Assembly: GCA_017559995.1 (NCBI GenBank) | Contig: JAFYPP010000099.1 | Location: 1-53,018, forward strand | Length of the DNA stretch: 53,018 nt | Direction of reading: 5' to 3' | Source of the DNA: Clostridia bacterium | GTDB lineage: Bacteria > Bacillota > Clostridia > Oscillospirales > Butyricicoccaceae | Part shown: positions 42,553-51,072 of the stretch, piece after piece | How positions within the stretch are numbered: the stretch's first letter is position 1 | Layout: each line of letters opens with the position of its first letter | Made by a program: the position numbers and the translations under genes | Notes under the pieces: model-generated | Databases searched by the model: none | Told to the model about the DNA's origin: nothing | Seen by the model: only the letters and a program-made list of their open reading frames with translations

Positions 42553-42554
42553 GC

Positions 42555-43319
42555 TTACACCTTCATCTGCCAGATGGTTTCGTCGGACAGGATCTCCACC
42601 AGTTTGGCGGTGGTGGCGGCGGCCAGGGCCTCGCCCTTTTCCCGGGTGGCGGCGCAGCTGTTGCCCATGACGCCGTTGACGGTGTGGGCCTCCATGCGGT
42701 GGAAGGTGTGCAGCACGCCCTCGTCCTCCCACTTGGTGCAGCCGCCGGGATAGCCGGTGGTCTCCTTGTAGATGGGGTCCACCAGACTCTCGTCATAGGC
42801 CAGCATGAGGGCGGTCTCGCTCTCGCAGGCGTGGATCATGCCCTTCTGGGTCTCCAGGAAGGGAGCCTCGTCCACCACGATGTACTCCAGGAAGTACACG
42901 GGGAAGCCCAGCTCGATGTTGATGTCCACCAGCACGGCCTTGGAGGGGGCGATGTTGCCGCCGTGGCCGTTGATGATGGCGATGCGCTTGAAGCCGTGGG
43001 CGGCGATGGCGCGGCACTGCTCCTCCAGGGCGGCCATATAGGTGCGGGGGCGCAGGCTCAGGCTGCCGGGGAAGTTCATATGGTGCATGGAGTTGGCGAT
43101 GGCAAAGGTGGGAGCCACCACGGCAGGAACGCCCTTTTCCACCAGACCCTGGGCGGCCAGTTCGGCAAACCAGGTGGCCAGGATGGCGTCGGTGCCCACG
43201 GGCAGGTGGGGGCCGTGCTGCTCGGTGGAGCCGGTGGGGATGAGGACGATGGCGTTGTTTTCGGCCAGAGCGCCCAGCTCCCGGCTGGTGAGGTTATCCC
43301 AACGGTAGGTCTTTTTCAT
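42555..43319 (-). CDS. Creatininase-family amidohydrolase
   Basis: 254 residues. Metal and catalytic motifs are intact: GSTEQHGPHLPVGTD (E33, H35, D44), NGHGGN and HACESETALML. Creatininase itself hydrolyses creatinine to creatine; other members act on related cyclic amides, for example in cofactor biosynthesis. Substrate is not set by the sequence. In a gut-type anaerobe creatinine use would feed sarcosine or glycine pathways, but this is speculation. The ATG follows AAAGGAG; a GNAT gene follows in the operon. Confidence 0.9.
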   Translation of the reverse strand: MKKTYRWDNLTSRELGALAENNAIVLIPTGSTEQHGPHLPVGTDAILATWFAELAAQGLVEKGVPAVVAPTFAIANSMHHMNFPGSLSLRPRTYMAALEEQCRAIAAHGFKRIAIINGHGGNIAPSKAVLVDINIELGFPVYFLEYIVVDEAPFLETQKGMIHACESETALMLAYDESLVDPIYKETTGYPGGCTKWEDEGVLHTFHRMEAHTVNGVMGNSCAATREKGEALAAATTAKLVEILSDETIWQMKV

Positions 43320-43362
43320 AGGAAGATACTCCTTTATAATATAAATTAGGACTAATAAAGGA

Positions 43363-43391
43363 ATTATAACACAAATTGCCCCGTTTGCCTA
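43363..43391 (-). promoter_or_regulatory. Promoter of the creatininase-GNAT operon
   Basis: On the minus strand TAGGCA, 17 bp, TATAAT, about 44 bases before the ATG. Confidence 0.55.
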
Positions 43392-43398
43392 TCTTTTC

Positions 43399-43427
43399 TT
43401 GACTTTTTGCGCCGACGGGTGCAATAT
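43399..43427 (+). promoter_or_regulatory. Promoter candidate for cysK
   Basis: TTGACT is clear; CAATAT at 17 bp is a weak -10. It lies back to back with the creatininase promoter. Confidence 0.4.
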
Positions 43428-43457
43428 GACTTTAACAGGATAAAGGAGGCTTCTCTC

Positions 43458-44390
43458 ATGAAAATATATACGTCCGTGGATCAGCTCATCGGCAGGACGC
43501 CCCTGCTGGAACTGTGCCGCACCGAGCAGGCGGAAAATCTGCAGGCCCGGGTGCTGGTCAAGCTGGAAAAGTGCAATCCCGGCGGCAGTGTCAAGGACCG
43601 TGTGGCCCTGCAGATGGTGCTGGACGCCGAGGAAAAGGGCCTTTTGAAGGAGGGCGCCACCGTCATTGAGGCCACCTCCGGCTCCACCGGCATCGGTCTG
43701 GCGGTCATCGCCGCCACCCGGGGCTACCGCACCGTCATCGTCATGCCCGACTCCATGAGCGTGGAGCGGCAGATGCTCATGAAGGCCTACGGCGCCGAAG
43801 TGGTGCTGACCCCCGGCGCGGAGGGTATGACCGGCGCCAACAAAAAGGCCGAGGAGCTGGCCGCCGCCATCCCCGGCAGTTTCATCCCTGCCCAGTTTGA
43901 CAACCCCTCCAACCCTGCCGCCCATCTGGCATCCACCGGCGCGGAGATCTGGGAGGACACCGACGGTCAGGTGGACTTTTTCGTGGCAGGCGTGGGCACC
44001 GGCGGCACCATCACCGGCACCGGTAAGTACCTCAAGGGCAAAAATCCCAACGTCAGGGTGGTGGCGGTGGAGCCCGAGGCTTCCCCCTTGCTGTCCGGCG
44101 GTAAAGCAGGCCCCCATCCCCTTCAGGGCATCGGCGCCAATTTCATCCCTGCCGTGCTGGACACCGATATCTATGACGAGATCATCCCCGTTTCGGGAGA
44201 GGCGGCCTACGCCGCCTGCCGCACCGCCGCCCGCCGGGAGGGCATTCTGGTGGGCATCACCTCCGGCGCGGCCATCCACGCCGCCGTGGAACTGGCAAAA
44301 CGCCCGGAAAACAAGGGCAAGACCATCGTGGCCCTGCTGCCCGACACCGGCGAGCGCTATCTGTCCACCCCGGGGTTTATCGGAGTATAA
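43458..44390 (+). CDS. cysK: Cysteine synthase (O-acetylserine sulfhydrylase)
   Basis: PLP enzyme of 310 residues that makes cysteine from O-acetylserine and sulfide. The PLP lysine is K46 in [21 protein letters not shown] binds substrate, [11 protein letters not shown] holds the phosphate, and GITSGAA completes the site. The ATG at 43458 follows ATAAAGGAGG. No serine acetyltransferase gene adjoins it. Supply of Cys for the Sec/S enzymes of the window is plausible but general. Typical in length and motifs. Confidence 0.95.
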   Translation: MKIYTSVDQLIGRTPLLELCRTEQAENLQARVLVKLEKCNPGGSVKDRVALQMVLDAEEKGLLKEGATVIEATSGSTGIGLAVIAATRGYRTVIVMPDSMSVERQMLMKAYGAEVVLTPGAEGMTGANKKAEELAAAIPGSFIPAQFDNPSNPAAHLASTGAEIWEDTDGQVDFFVAGVGTGGTITGTGKYLKGKNPNVRVVAVEPEASPLLSGGKAGPHPLQGIGANFIPAVLDTDIYDEIIPVSGEAAYAACRTAARREGILVGITSGAAIHAAVELAKRPENKGKTIVALLPDTGERYLSTPGFIGV

Positions 44391-44396
44391 TCTGCA

Positions 44397-44422
44397 AAAG
44401 CCGTCCGAAAGGGCGGCTTTTC
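44397..44422 (+). terminator. Terminator after cysK
   Basis: GCCGTCC / GGGCGGC stem with GAAA loop region and T run. The core is identical to the terminator after the hydrogenase operon at 50919. Confidence 0.85.
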
Positions 44423-44443
44423 GGTTTGTTTACACTTTTTCTA

Positions 44444-44472
44444 TTGCTTTTTTGCGCCGTCCGCGCTACAAT
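44444..44472 (+). promoter_or_regulatory. Promoter of htpG
   Basis: TTGCTT, 17 bp, TACAAT, with a CIRCE operator directly behind it. Confidence 0.7.
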
Positions 44473-44475
44473 GGG

Positions 44476-44502
44476 TTAGCACTCGAGTTGATAGAGTGCT
44501 AA
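44476..44502. promoter_or_regulatory. CIRCE operator (HrcA site)
   Basis: TTAGCACTC, 9 bases, GAGTGCTAA: a perfect match to the CIRCE consensus. It overlaps the expected transcription start of htpG, so HrcA should repress the gene until heat shock. Confidence 0.95.
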
Positions 44503-44514
44503 AAGTGGGTTTAC

Positions 44515-44564
44515 AATCCCTCAGTCACGCTTGCGCGTGACAGCTCCCTTTGCACAAGGGAGCC
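44515..44564. repeat. Double-hairpin element in the htpG leader
   Basis: Two adjacent perfect stems: GTCACGC/GCGTGAC (44524-44541) and GCTCCCTT/AAGGGAGC (44543-44563). This layout, CAGTCA-hairpin then CTCCCT-hairpin, looks like a small intergenic repeat that I recall being scattered in related clostridial genomes. Only one copy is in the window. Confidence 0.5.
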
Positions 44565-44598
44565 AAAATGGAAAAAGATTTATAAAGGAAGCGAAACC

Positions 44599-46530
44599 AT
44601 GGCAAAAAAGCAATTCAAAGCAGAGTCCAAGCGCCTGCTGGACATGATGATCAACTCCATCTACACCCACAAGGAGATCTTCCTCCGGGAACTGATCTCC
44701 AACGCCAGCGACGCCATCGACAAGCTGGCCTATAAGGCCCTCACCGACGAAAACGTGGGCCTCAGCCGCTCCGACTTCGCCATCTGGCTCACCGCCGACA
44801 AGGAAAACCGCACCCTCACCATCGAGGACAACGGCATCGGCATGACCCGCGAAGAGCTGGAGACCAATCTGGGCACCATCGCCAGAAGCGGCTCCCTCAA
44901 GTTCAAGCAGGAGCTGGCCCAGACCGAGGGCGACAAGGGCGACGTGGACGTCATCGGCCAGTTCGGCGTGGGCTTCTACTCCGCCTTTATGGTGGCCGAC
45001 AAGGTCACCGTCACCACCAAGGCCTACGGCAGCGACGAGGCCTTCAAGTGGGAGTCCTCCGGCGCCGACGGCTATACCGTCACCGAGGCCGCCAAGACCT
45101 CTGTGGGCACCAAGATCGTCCTGCACATCAAGGACAACGCCGAGGGCGAGGACTACGACCGGTTCCTGGGCCAGTACACCCTCCAGCGGCTGGTGCAGAA
45201 GTACTCCGACTACGTGCGGTTCCCCATCAAGATGGCCATGGAAAAGTCCCGCCGGGTGGAAAAGCCTGCCGACGCCGGTGACGACTGGCAGGGCGGCTGG
45301 GAATCCTATACCGAGATCGAGACCCTCAACTCCATGGTGCCCCTGTGGCAGCGCCAGCGCAGCGAGATCACCAAGGAGGCGGCTGCCGAGTTCTACCAGA
45401 GCAAGTTCGGCGATATGGAAGAGCCCCTCAGCCACATCGTCGCCAACGTGGAGGGCGGCGTCACCTACAAGGCCCTTCTGTTCATCCCCGCCCACGCTCC
45501 CTTTGACCTGTACACCCGGGAATACAGAGGCGGTCTGCAGCTGTACTCCAGCGGCGTGCTCATCATGGACAAGTGCGCCGACCTGCTGCCCGAGTGGTTC
45601 CGGTTCATCCCCGGCGTGGTGGACACCCAGGATGTCAGCCTGAACATCTCCCGGGAAATGCTCCAGCAGACCCGACAGCTGGAGGTCATCCGCAACAATC
45701 TGGAAAAGAAGATCAAGGCCGAGCTGGTGAAGATCCAGAAGGATCGCCCCGAGGACTATCAGCGCTTCTGGCGGGAGTTCGGCCTGCTGCTGAAGTATTC
45801 CGCCATGGGCAGCTACGGCGCCCATAAGGAAAACCTCCGGGAGCTGCTCATGTTCCCCACCACCCGCGAAAGCGGCCTCACCTCCCTGAAGGCCTATGTG
45901 GAGCGCATGGCCGAGGGCCAGGAGTTCATCTATTACGCCGCCGCCGACGACGCCAAGCAGGCCGGCAAGCTGCCCCAGAGCGAGCGCATCCTGGCCAAGG
46001 GCTACGAGATCCTGTGCGTCCAGAGCAGCGAGGACGAGCTGCTGCTGCAGATCCTGGGCCAGCAGGACGGCAAGCAGTTCAAGTCGGTCAACGACGACGA
46101 CGCCCTGCCCCGCACCGAGGAGGAAAAGGCCGCCGCCGCCAAGCAGGCCGAGGCCGCCAAGGCCCTGCTGGACTTTGTAAAAGAGGCTCTGGGCGACAAG
46201 GTGTTCGCCGTGCGTACCTCCGAAAAGCTGGTGTCCCAGCCGGTGTGCATGACCACCGAAGGCCCCGTCACGCTGGAGATGGAGAAATATTTCCGCCAGC
46301 AGCAGCTGCTGTCCGGCATGGACGTCAGCCAGGGCATGAAGGCCCAGCGGGTGCTGGAGCTCAACCCCGAGAGCAAGGCCTTCGCCGCCCTCAAGCGGGC
46401 CTTTGAACAGGACAGGGACAAGGCCGCCCGCTACGCCGAGGTGCTGTACTGCCAGTCCCTGCTCATCGCCGGTCTGTCTCTGGAGGACCCCGCCGCCTAC
46501 GCCGAGCTGGTGTGCTCGCTGATGGATTGA
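44599..46530 (+). CDS. htpG: Molecular chaperone HtpG (Hsp90)
   Basis: 643 residues. The N-terminal ATPase domain has NASDAIDKL, DNGIGM and GQFGVGFYSAFM; the middle domain contains GVVDTQDVSLNISREMLQ; the C-terminal dimer domain follows. It helps fold and rescue proteins under stress. The ATG follows ATAAAGGAAG. A CIRCE site in the promoter puts it under HrcA, whereas in Bacillus subtilis htpG is not a HrcA target. A hairpin repeat lies in the leader. Confidence 0.97.
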   Translation: MAKKQFKAESKRLLDMMINSIYTHKEIFLRELISNASDAIDKLAYKALTDENVGLSRSDFAIWLTADKENRTLTIEDNGIGMTREELETNLGTIARSGSLKFKQELAQTEGDKGDVDVIGQFGVGFYSAFMVADKVTVTTKAYGSDEAFKWESSGADGYTVTEAAKTSVGTKIVLHIKDNAEGEDYDRFLGQYTLQRLVQKYSDYVRFPIKMAMEKSRRVEKPADAGDDWQGGWESYTEIETLNSMVPLWQRQRSEITKEAAAEFYQSKFGDMEEPLSHIVANVEGGVTYKALLFIPAHAPFDLYTREYRGGLQLYSSGVLIMDKCADLLPEWFRFIPGVVDTQDVSLNISREMLQQTRQLEVIRNNLEKKIKAELVKIQKDRPEDYQRFWREFGLLLKYSAMGSYGAHKENLRELLMFPTTRESGLTSLKAYVERMAEGQEFIYYAAADDAKQAGKLPQSERILAKGYEILCVQSSEDELLLQILGQQDGKQFKSVNDDDALPRTEEEKAAAAKQAEAAKALLDFVKEALGDKVFAVRTSEKLVSQPVCMTTEGPVTLEMEKYFRQQQLLSGMDVSQGMKAQRVLELNPESKAFAALKRAFEQDRDKAARYAEVLYCQSLLIAGLSLEDPAAYAELVCSLMD

Positions 46531-46562
46531 GTTTTTAAACACAAAACGGTATTTTTTTGAAA

Positions 46563-46604
46563 AAAGGCCGCTGTCCGGAAGGAATTTTCCGGAGGGCGGC
46601 CTTT
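46563..46604 (+). terminator. Terminator after htpG
   Basis: GGCCGC/GCGGCC outer stem and TCCGGAA/TTCCGGA inner stem with short A and T runs. The next 140 bases (46605-46744) hold nothing I can support; the promoter at 46745 follows. Confidence 0.75.
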
Positions 46605-46744
46605 CCATATGCTGGGGAAAATAACGGAAAGAATTGGCCGCATCCCGCAGAAACGCGATAAAAAATCCCAGCGATACGGGGAAATCCTCAAGAAATTTGC
46701 CTTTTGCACAAAAGTGAGCCGTGAAATTCTACAAATAATGCGAA

Positions 46745-46773
46745 TTGACGGAAATGATAAATTTTTATACAAT
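46745..46773 (+). promoter_or_regulatory. Promoter of the hydrogenase operon
   Basis: TTGACG, 17 bp, TACAAT in an AT-rich stretch, 60 bases before the first gene. A strong housekeeping-type promoter. Confidence 0.8.
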
Positions 46774-46832
46774 ATTATGTGGAAATCTTTAACCCGAAAA
46801 CGGAGTTTACTATACCGGAGGAGGCACCTACC

Positions 46833-47309
46833 ATGAACATCCAAGAACTCTACCAGAACGTCGACAGCTACCTGGAGGCGTTGGGCTATGAGGAAAAGAG
46901 CCTGATCGCCATTCTGCAGGAGATCCAGGAAAAGTATTCTTATCTGCCCCGCGAGATCTTCCCCTACCTGTCCAAGAAGATGGGTCTGAGCGAAGCCGGC
47001 ATCTACGGCGTCGCCACTTTCTACGAGAACTTCTCTCTGGAAGCCAAGGGCAAGTACATCATCAAGGTTTGTGACGGCACCGCCTGCCACGTCCGTAAGT
47101 CCATGCCCATTCTGGAAAAACTGCGCTCTGAACTGGGTCTGAGCGAAAGCAAGAAGACCACCGACGATAAGATCTTCACCGTGGAGACCGTCGCCTGCCT
47201 GGGCGCCTGCGGTCTGGCTCCCGCTCTGACCGTCAATGGTGAAGTCCATCCCGCCATGACCCCTGAAAAGGCCGTGGAACTGATCGCCCAGCTGCGGAAG
47301 GAGGCATAA
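46833..47309 (+). CDS. hydC: [FeFe] hydrogenase subunit, NuoE-like 2Fe-2S protein
   Basis: 158 residues. The four Cys of the thioredoxin-like 2Fe-2S domain are C80, C85, C122 and C126 (CDGTACHVRK and ACLGACG). It is the small electron-transfer subunit of NAD(P)-linked, often electron-bifurcating, [FeFe] hydrogenases (HydC or HndA type). The ATG at 46833 follows CCGGAGGAGG. One base separates its stop from the next gene. Codon use is strongly biased, as in the grd genes, so the complex should be abundant. Confidence 0.93.
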   Translation: MNIQELYQNVDSYLEALGYEEKSLIAILQEIQEKYSYLPREIFPYLSKKMGLSEAGIYGVATFYENFSLEAKGKYIIKVCDGTACHVRKSMPILEKLRSELGLSESKKTTDDKIFTVETVACLGACGLAPALTVNGEVHPAMTPEKAVELIAQLRKEA

Positions 47310-47310
47310 C

Positions 47311-49194
47311 ATGGCCAAGATTGAAAACAGACAGCAGCTTCAGGAGCTGCGCGCGGCCTGCGTAGCCGCCGCCAAGAAGGAAGACCGCAAGCTCATCATC
47401 TGCGCCGGTACCGGCTGTGTTTCCAGCGGTGCTCTGCTGATCCATGCCCGTCTGGTGGAGCTGCTGGAAGCCCGCGGCATCCCCTGCGCCGTCGAGCTGG
47501 AAGACGATCACAAGGAAGGCTCCGTCCGCGTGACCAAGGGCGGCTGCCCCGGTTTCTGCGAGATCGGCCCCCTGCTGCGCGTGGAACCCGAAGGATGGCT
47601 GTACACCCGCGTGAAGGTCAACGATGTTGACGAGATCGTGGAAAAGACCGTCCTGAAGGGCGAGCTGGTGGAGCGTCTGGCCTACCGTGACGAGACCGGC
47701 AAGCTGTACGCCAAGAAGGAAGAGATCCCCTTCTACCGCAAGCAGCAGCGCGTGGTGCTGGAGCACTGCGGCGAGATCGACTCCGACTCCATCCGTGAAT
47801 ACCTGTCCGTGGGCGGCTATACCGCTCTGGAAAAGGCTCTGTTTGAGATGCAGCCCGCTGACATCGTCAACGAGATCACCGAGTCCAACCTGCGCGGCCG
47901 TGGCGGCGGCGGCTTCCATGCCGGCACCAAGTGGAGCCAGGTTGCCCGTCAGAAGGCTACCCCCAAGTACATCGTCTGTAACGGCGACGAAGGCGACCCC
48001 GGCGCCTTTATGGACCGTTCCGTCATGGAAGACGATCCCCATCGTATGATCGAGGGCATGATAATCGCCGGTATCGCCTGCGGCGCTACCGAGGGTTACA
48101 TCTACGTCCGTGCCGAATATCCCGTGGCCGTCCGCAAGCTGCGCACCGCCATCGCCGCCGCCGAGGAGATCGGCCTGTTGGGTGACAACATCCTGGGCTC
48201 CGGCTTCTCCTTCCATATGCACATCAACCGCGGCGCCGGCGCCTTCGTCTGCGGCGAAGGTTCCGCTCTGACCGCTTCTATCGAAGGTAAGCGCGGTATG
48301 CCCCGCGTCAAGCCTCCCCGTACCGTCGAGCAGGGCCTGTTCGGCAAGCCCACCGTCCTGAACAACGTTGAGACCTTTGCCAACGTGGCCGGCATCATCG
48401 AAAAGGGCGCCGCCTGGTTCAAGGGCATCGGCCCCGAGAAATCTCCCGGCACCAAGGCCTTCGCCCTGACCGGCAACGTGGTCAACACCGGTCTGATCGA
48501 GGTTCCCATGGGTACCACCCTGCGCGAGGTCGTCTTTGACATCGGCGGCGGTATCCGCAACGGCAAGAAGTTCAAGGCCGTCCAGATCGGCGGTCCCTCC
48601 GGCGGTTGTCTGACGAGCGAGCACCTGGATCTGCCTCTGGACTTTGACTCCCTGAAGAAGGCCGGCGCCATCATCGGTTCCGGCGGTCTGGTGGTCATGG
48701 ACGAGGACACCTGTATGGTGGAAGTCGCCCGCTTCTTCATGAACTTCACCCAGAACGAGTCCTGCGGTAAGTGCGTCCCCTGCCGTGAAGGCACCAAGCG
48801 TATGCTGGAGATCCTGGAGCGCATCGTGGCCGGCAAGGGCCGCGAGGGTGACATCGAGCTGCTGGAAGAGCTGGCCGACACCATCACCAACACCGCTCTG
48901 TGCGGTCTGGGCAAGACCGCTGCCAACCCCGTTGTCAGCACCATCAAGTACTTCCGCTCCGAATACGAGGCTCACATCCGCGACAAGCGCTGCCCCGCCG
49001 GCGCCTGTGCCCGCCTGAAGCGCTTCGTCATCGATCCCGAGCTGTGTAAGGGCTGCTCCAAGTGCGCCCGCAACTGTCCCGTCGAAGCCATCTCCGGCGA
49101 GATCCGCAAGCCCTTCACCATTGATATCGCTAAGTGCGTCAAGTGCGGCGCCTGCGTAGCCAACTGTGCCTTCGGCGCGATCCGGGAGGAATAA
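47311..49194 (+). CDS. hydB: [FeFe] hydrogenase subunit, NuoF-like flavoprotein
   Basis: 627 residues. The N-terminus is a thioredoxin-like 2Fe-2S domain (CAGTGCVSSGA, GGCPGFCEIGP). The centre is NuoF, with NAD site GRGGGGFHAGTKW and FMN site CNGDEGDPGAFMDRS, then 4Fe-4S motif SCGKCVPCREGTKRM. The C-terminus adds two ferredoxin 4Fe-4S sites (CKGCSKCARNCPVEAI, CVKCGACVANCAFGAI). This is the NAD(P)H-binding subunit and probable bifurcation site. It is between HydC and HydA genes without gaps. Confidence 0.95.
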   Translation: MAKIENRQQLQELRAACVAAAKKEDRKLIICAGTGCVSSGALLIHARLVELLEARGIPCAVELEDDHKEGSVRVTKGGCPGFCEIGPLLRVEPEGWLYTRVKVNDVDEIVEKTVLKGELVERLAYRDETGKLYAKKEEIPFYRKQQRVVLEHCGEIDSDSIREYLSVGGYTALEKALFEMQPADIVNEITESNLRGRGGGGFHAGTKWSQVARQKATPKYIVCNGDEGDPGAFMDRSVMEDDPHRMIEGMIIAGIACGATEGYIYVRAEYPVAVRKLRTAIAAAEEIGLLGDNILGSGFSFHMHINRGAGAFVCGEGSALTASIEGKRGMPRVKPPRTVEQGLFGKPTVLNNVETFANVAGIIEKGAAWFKGIGPEKSPGTKAFALTGNVVNTGLIEVPMGTTLREVVFDIGGGIRNGKKFKAVQIGGPSGGCLTSEHLDLPLDFDSLKKAGAIIGSGGLVVMDEDTCMVEVARFFMNFTQNESCGKCVPCREGTKRMLEILERIVAGKGREGDIELLEELADTITNTALCGLGKTAANPVVSTIKYFRSEYEAHIRDKRCPAGACARLKRFVIDPELCKGCSKCARNCPVEAISGEIRKPFTIDIAKCVKCGACVANCAFGAIREE

Positions 49195-49197
49195 ACC

Positions 49198-50907
49198 ATG
49201 AATAAGAACGTAATGCTGATCGATAAGATCCCCGTACCCATCGAGGGTGAGAAGAATATTCTGGAGCTGTGCCGCAAGGCCGGCATCGAGATGCCCACCT
49301 TCTGCTACTACTCCGAGCTGTCCGTCTACGGTGCCTGCCGTATGTGCATGGTGGAAGACGAGCGCGGCAATATGCACGCCGCCTGCTCCACTCCCCCCAA
49401 GGCCGGCATGAGCGTGGTCACCAACTCCGCCCGTCTGCGTAAGTACCGCAAGAACATTCTGGAGCTGCTGCTGGCCAACCACTGCCGTGACTGTACCACC
49501 TGCGAGAAGAGCGAGAACTGCAAGCTGAAAGAGCTGGCCCGCCGCTTCTATATCGAGGATGTCCGCTTCCCCAACGGCAAGACCGAGCCCCAGAAGGACG
49601 AGTCCTCCGTGTCCATCTCCATCGACCACTCCAAGTGCATCCTGTGCGGCGACTGCGTCCGTATGTGTAACGAGGTGCAGAACGTGGGCGCCATCTCCTT
49701 CATCGGCCGTGGCTCTCATATGGAAGTGGGCACCGCCTTCCACGTACCCATCAACGAGACCAACTGCGTTGGCTGCGGCCAGTGCTCTGCCGTCTGTCCC
49801 ACCGGCGCCATCGTCGTCCAGAAGAACGTGGACCGCACCTGGGCCGCCATCTATGATCCCAACGTCTACGTCGTGGCACAGATCGCTCCCGCCGTCCGTG
49901 TCGGTATCGCCAAGGAACTGGGCGAGCCCAACGGCTTCCTGGCCACCGGCAAGATCTTCGCCGCCATGCGCCGCATGGGCTTCAACCGCGTGTTCGACAC
50001 CACCACCGGTGCTGACATGACCGTTATCGAAGAGGGCAACGAGTTCATCGAGCGCCTGAGCAAGGGCGGCAAGCTGCCTCTGTTCACCTCCTGCTGCCCC
50101 GCCTGGATCCGCTATGCCGAGGACAAGCATCCCGAGCTGCTGGAGAACATCTCCACCTGCCGCAGCCCCATGCAGATGTTCGGCTCCGTCATCAAGGAGC
50201 ACTATGAGAACGATCCCGACCTGAAGGGTAAGAAGATCTTCTCCATCGCCGTCATGCCCTGTACCGCCAAGAAGTACGAGGCCATCCGTCCCGAGTTCAA
50301 GCGTCCCGACGGCACCGATACCATCGACGCCGTTCTGACCACCCAGGAACTGATCCAGATGATCCGTGAGGCCGGTATCCACTTTGACGAGGTCCAGCCC
50401 GAAGCGCCCTCCCAGCCCTTTGGCGACACCTCCGGCGCCGGCGTCATCTTCGGCGTCACCGGCGGCGTTACCGAGGCCGTCCTGCGTTACGCCAACTCCG
50501 ACAAGACCTACAGCGCCCTGCGTGAGATCGCCCAGTCCGGCGTTCGCGGTCTGGAAGGCGTCAAGGAAATGGTCTATGACCTGGGCGAGACCCAGCTGAA
50601 GATCGCCATGGTCAGCGGCCTGGCCAACACCGAGAACCTGATCCAGAAGATCCAGGCCGGTGAGGTGGAATACCATCTGGTGGAAGTCATGGCCTGCCCC
50701 AACGGCTGCGTGTCCGGTGCCGGTCAGCCCTTCGCTCTCAAGGAAGAGAAGCAGGGCCGCGCCGACAACCTGTACAAGACCGACGGCATGACCCAGATCA
50801 AGCGCGCCGAGGAGAACCCCATCCTGGGCGAACTGTTCGCCAAGTACATCGGCGAGCGTTCTCACGAGCTGCTGCATGTCCACTATCATCCCAAGCACAA
50901 CGACTAA
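49198..50907 (+). CDS. hydA: [FeFe] hydrogenase catalytic subunit
   Basis: 569 residues. The N-terminal 2Fe-2S ferredoxin domain is followed by a His-Cys3 4Fe-4S site (HCRDCTTCEKSENC) and two 4Fe-4S sites (CILCGDCVRMC, CVGCGQCSAVCP). The H-cluster domain has TSCCPAW (C299, C300), MPCTAKKYE (C355) and MACPNGCVSGAGQP (C500, C504); the last motif has GAG where GGG is usual. It makes or uses H2, with electrons shared by HydB and ferredoxin. The operon ends here; the maturases HydE, F and G are not in the window. Confidence 0.96.
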   Translation: MNKNVMLIDKIPVPIEGEKNILELCRKAGIEMPTFCYYSELSVYGACRMCMVEDERGNMHAACSTPPKAGMSVVTNSARLRKYRKNILELLLANHCRDCTTCEKSENCKLKELARRFYIEDVRFPNGKTEPQKDESSVSISIDHSKCILCGDCVRMCNEVQNVGAISFIGRGSHMEVGTAFHVPINETNCVGCGQCSAVCPTGAIVVQKNVDRTWAAIYDPNVYVVAQIAPAVRVGIAKELGEPNGFLATGKIFAAMRRMGFNRVFDTTTGADMTVIEEGNEFIERLSKGGKLPLFTSCCPAWIRYAEDKHPELLENISTCRSPMQMFGSVIKEHYENDPDLKGKKIFSIAVMPCTAKKYEAIRPEFKRPDGTDTIDAVLTTQELIQMIREAGIHFDEVQPEAPSQPFGDTSGAGVIFGVTGGVTEAVLRYANSDKTYSALREIAQSGVRGLEGVKEMVYDLGETQLKIAMVSGLANTENLIQKIQAGEVEYHLVEVMACPNGCVSGAGQPFALKEEKQGRADNLYKTDGMTQIKRAEENPILGELFAKYIGERSHELLHVHYHPKHND

Positions 50908-50918
50908 AAGTTTTACAA

Positions 50919-50947
50919 AAAAGCCGTCCGAAAGGGCGGCTTTTTTC
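50919..50947 (+). terminator. Terminator of the hydrogenase operon
   Basis: AAGCCGTCC / GGGCGGCTT stem with GAAA loop and six T; same core as after cysK. Confidence 0.92.
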
Positions 50948-50976
50948 TTGTTTCTCCGAGGGTTTTCCTATATAAT
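50948..50976 (+). promoter_or_regulatory. Promoter candidate for the carboxypeptidase-like gene and greA
   Basis: TTGTTT, 17 bp, TATAAT just after the hydrogenase terminator. A second TATAAT at 51037-51042 sits in an AT-only palindrome-like stretch, without a good -35 box. Confidence 0.5.
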
Positions 50977-51072
50977 ATTATATTGCCCTCGCCGGTATGG
51001 AAACGGCGGCAGGGAAGCATACTACACTATATTATATATAATGTGTGATCCGCGAACGTGAATGGAGAGTAT

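Noticed and set aside
46609..46836. 75-codon frame before the hydrogenase operon
   Set aside because: No ribosome site, basic unlikely composition, and it overlaps the hydrogenase promoter and first start.
47233..50898. Open frame of over 1200 codons antisense to the hydrogenase genes
   Set aside because: It mirrors the biased codons of hydB and hydA, has low-complexity Gly/His/Leu-rich content and no ribosome site. The same holds for long antisense frames over selB, grdE, grdC and trkA-trkH.
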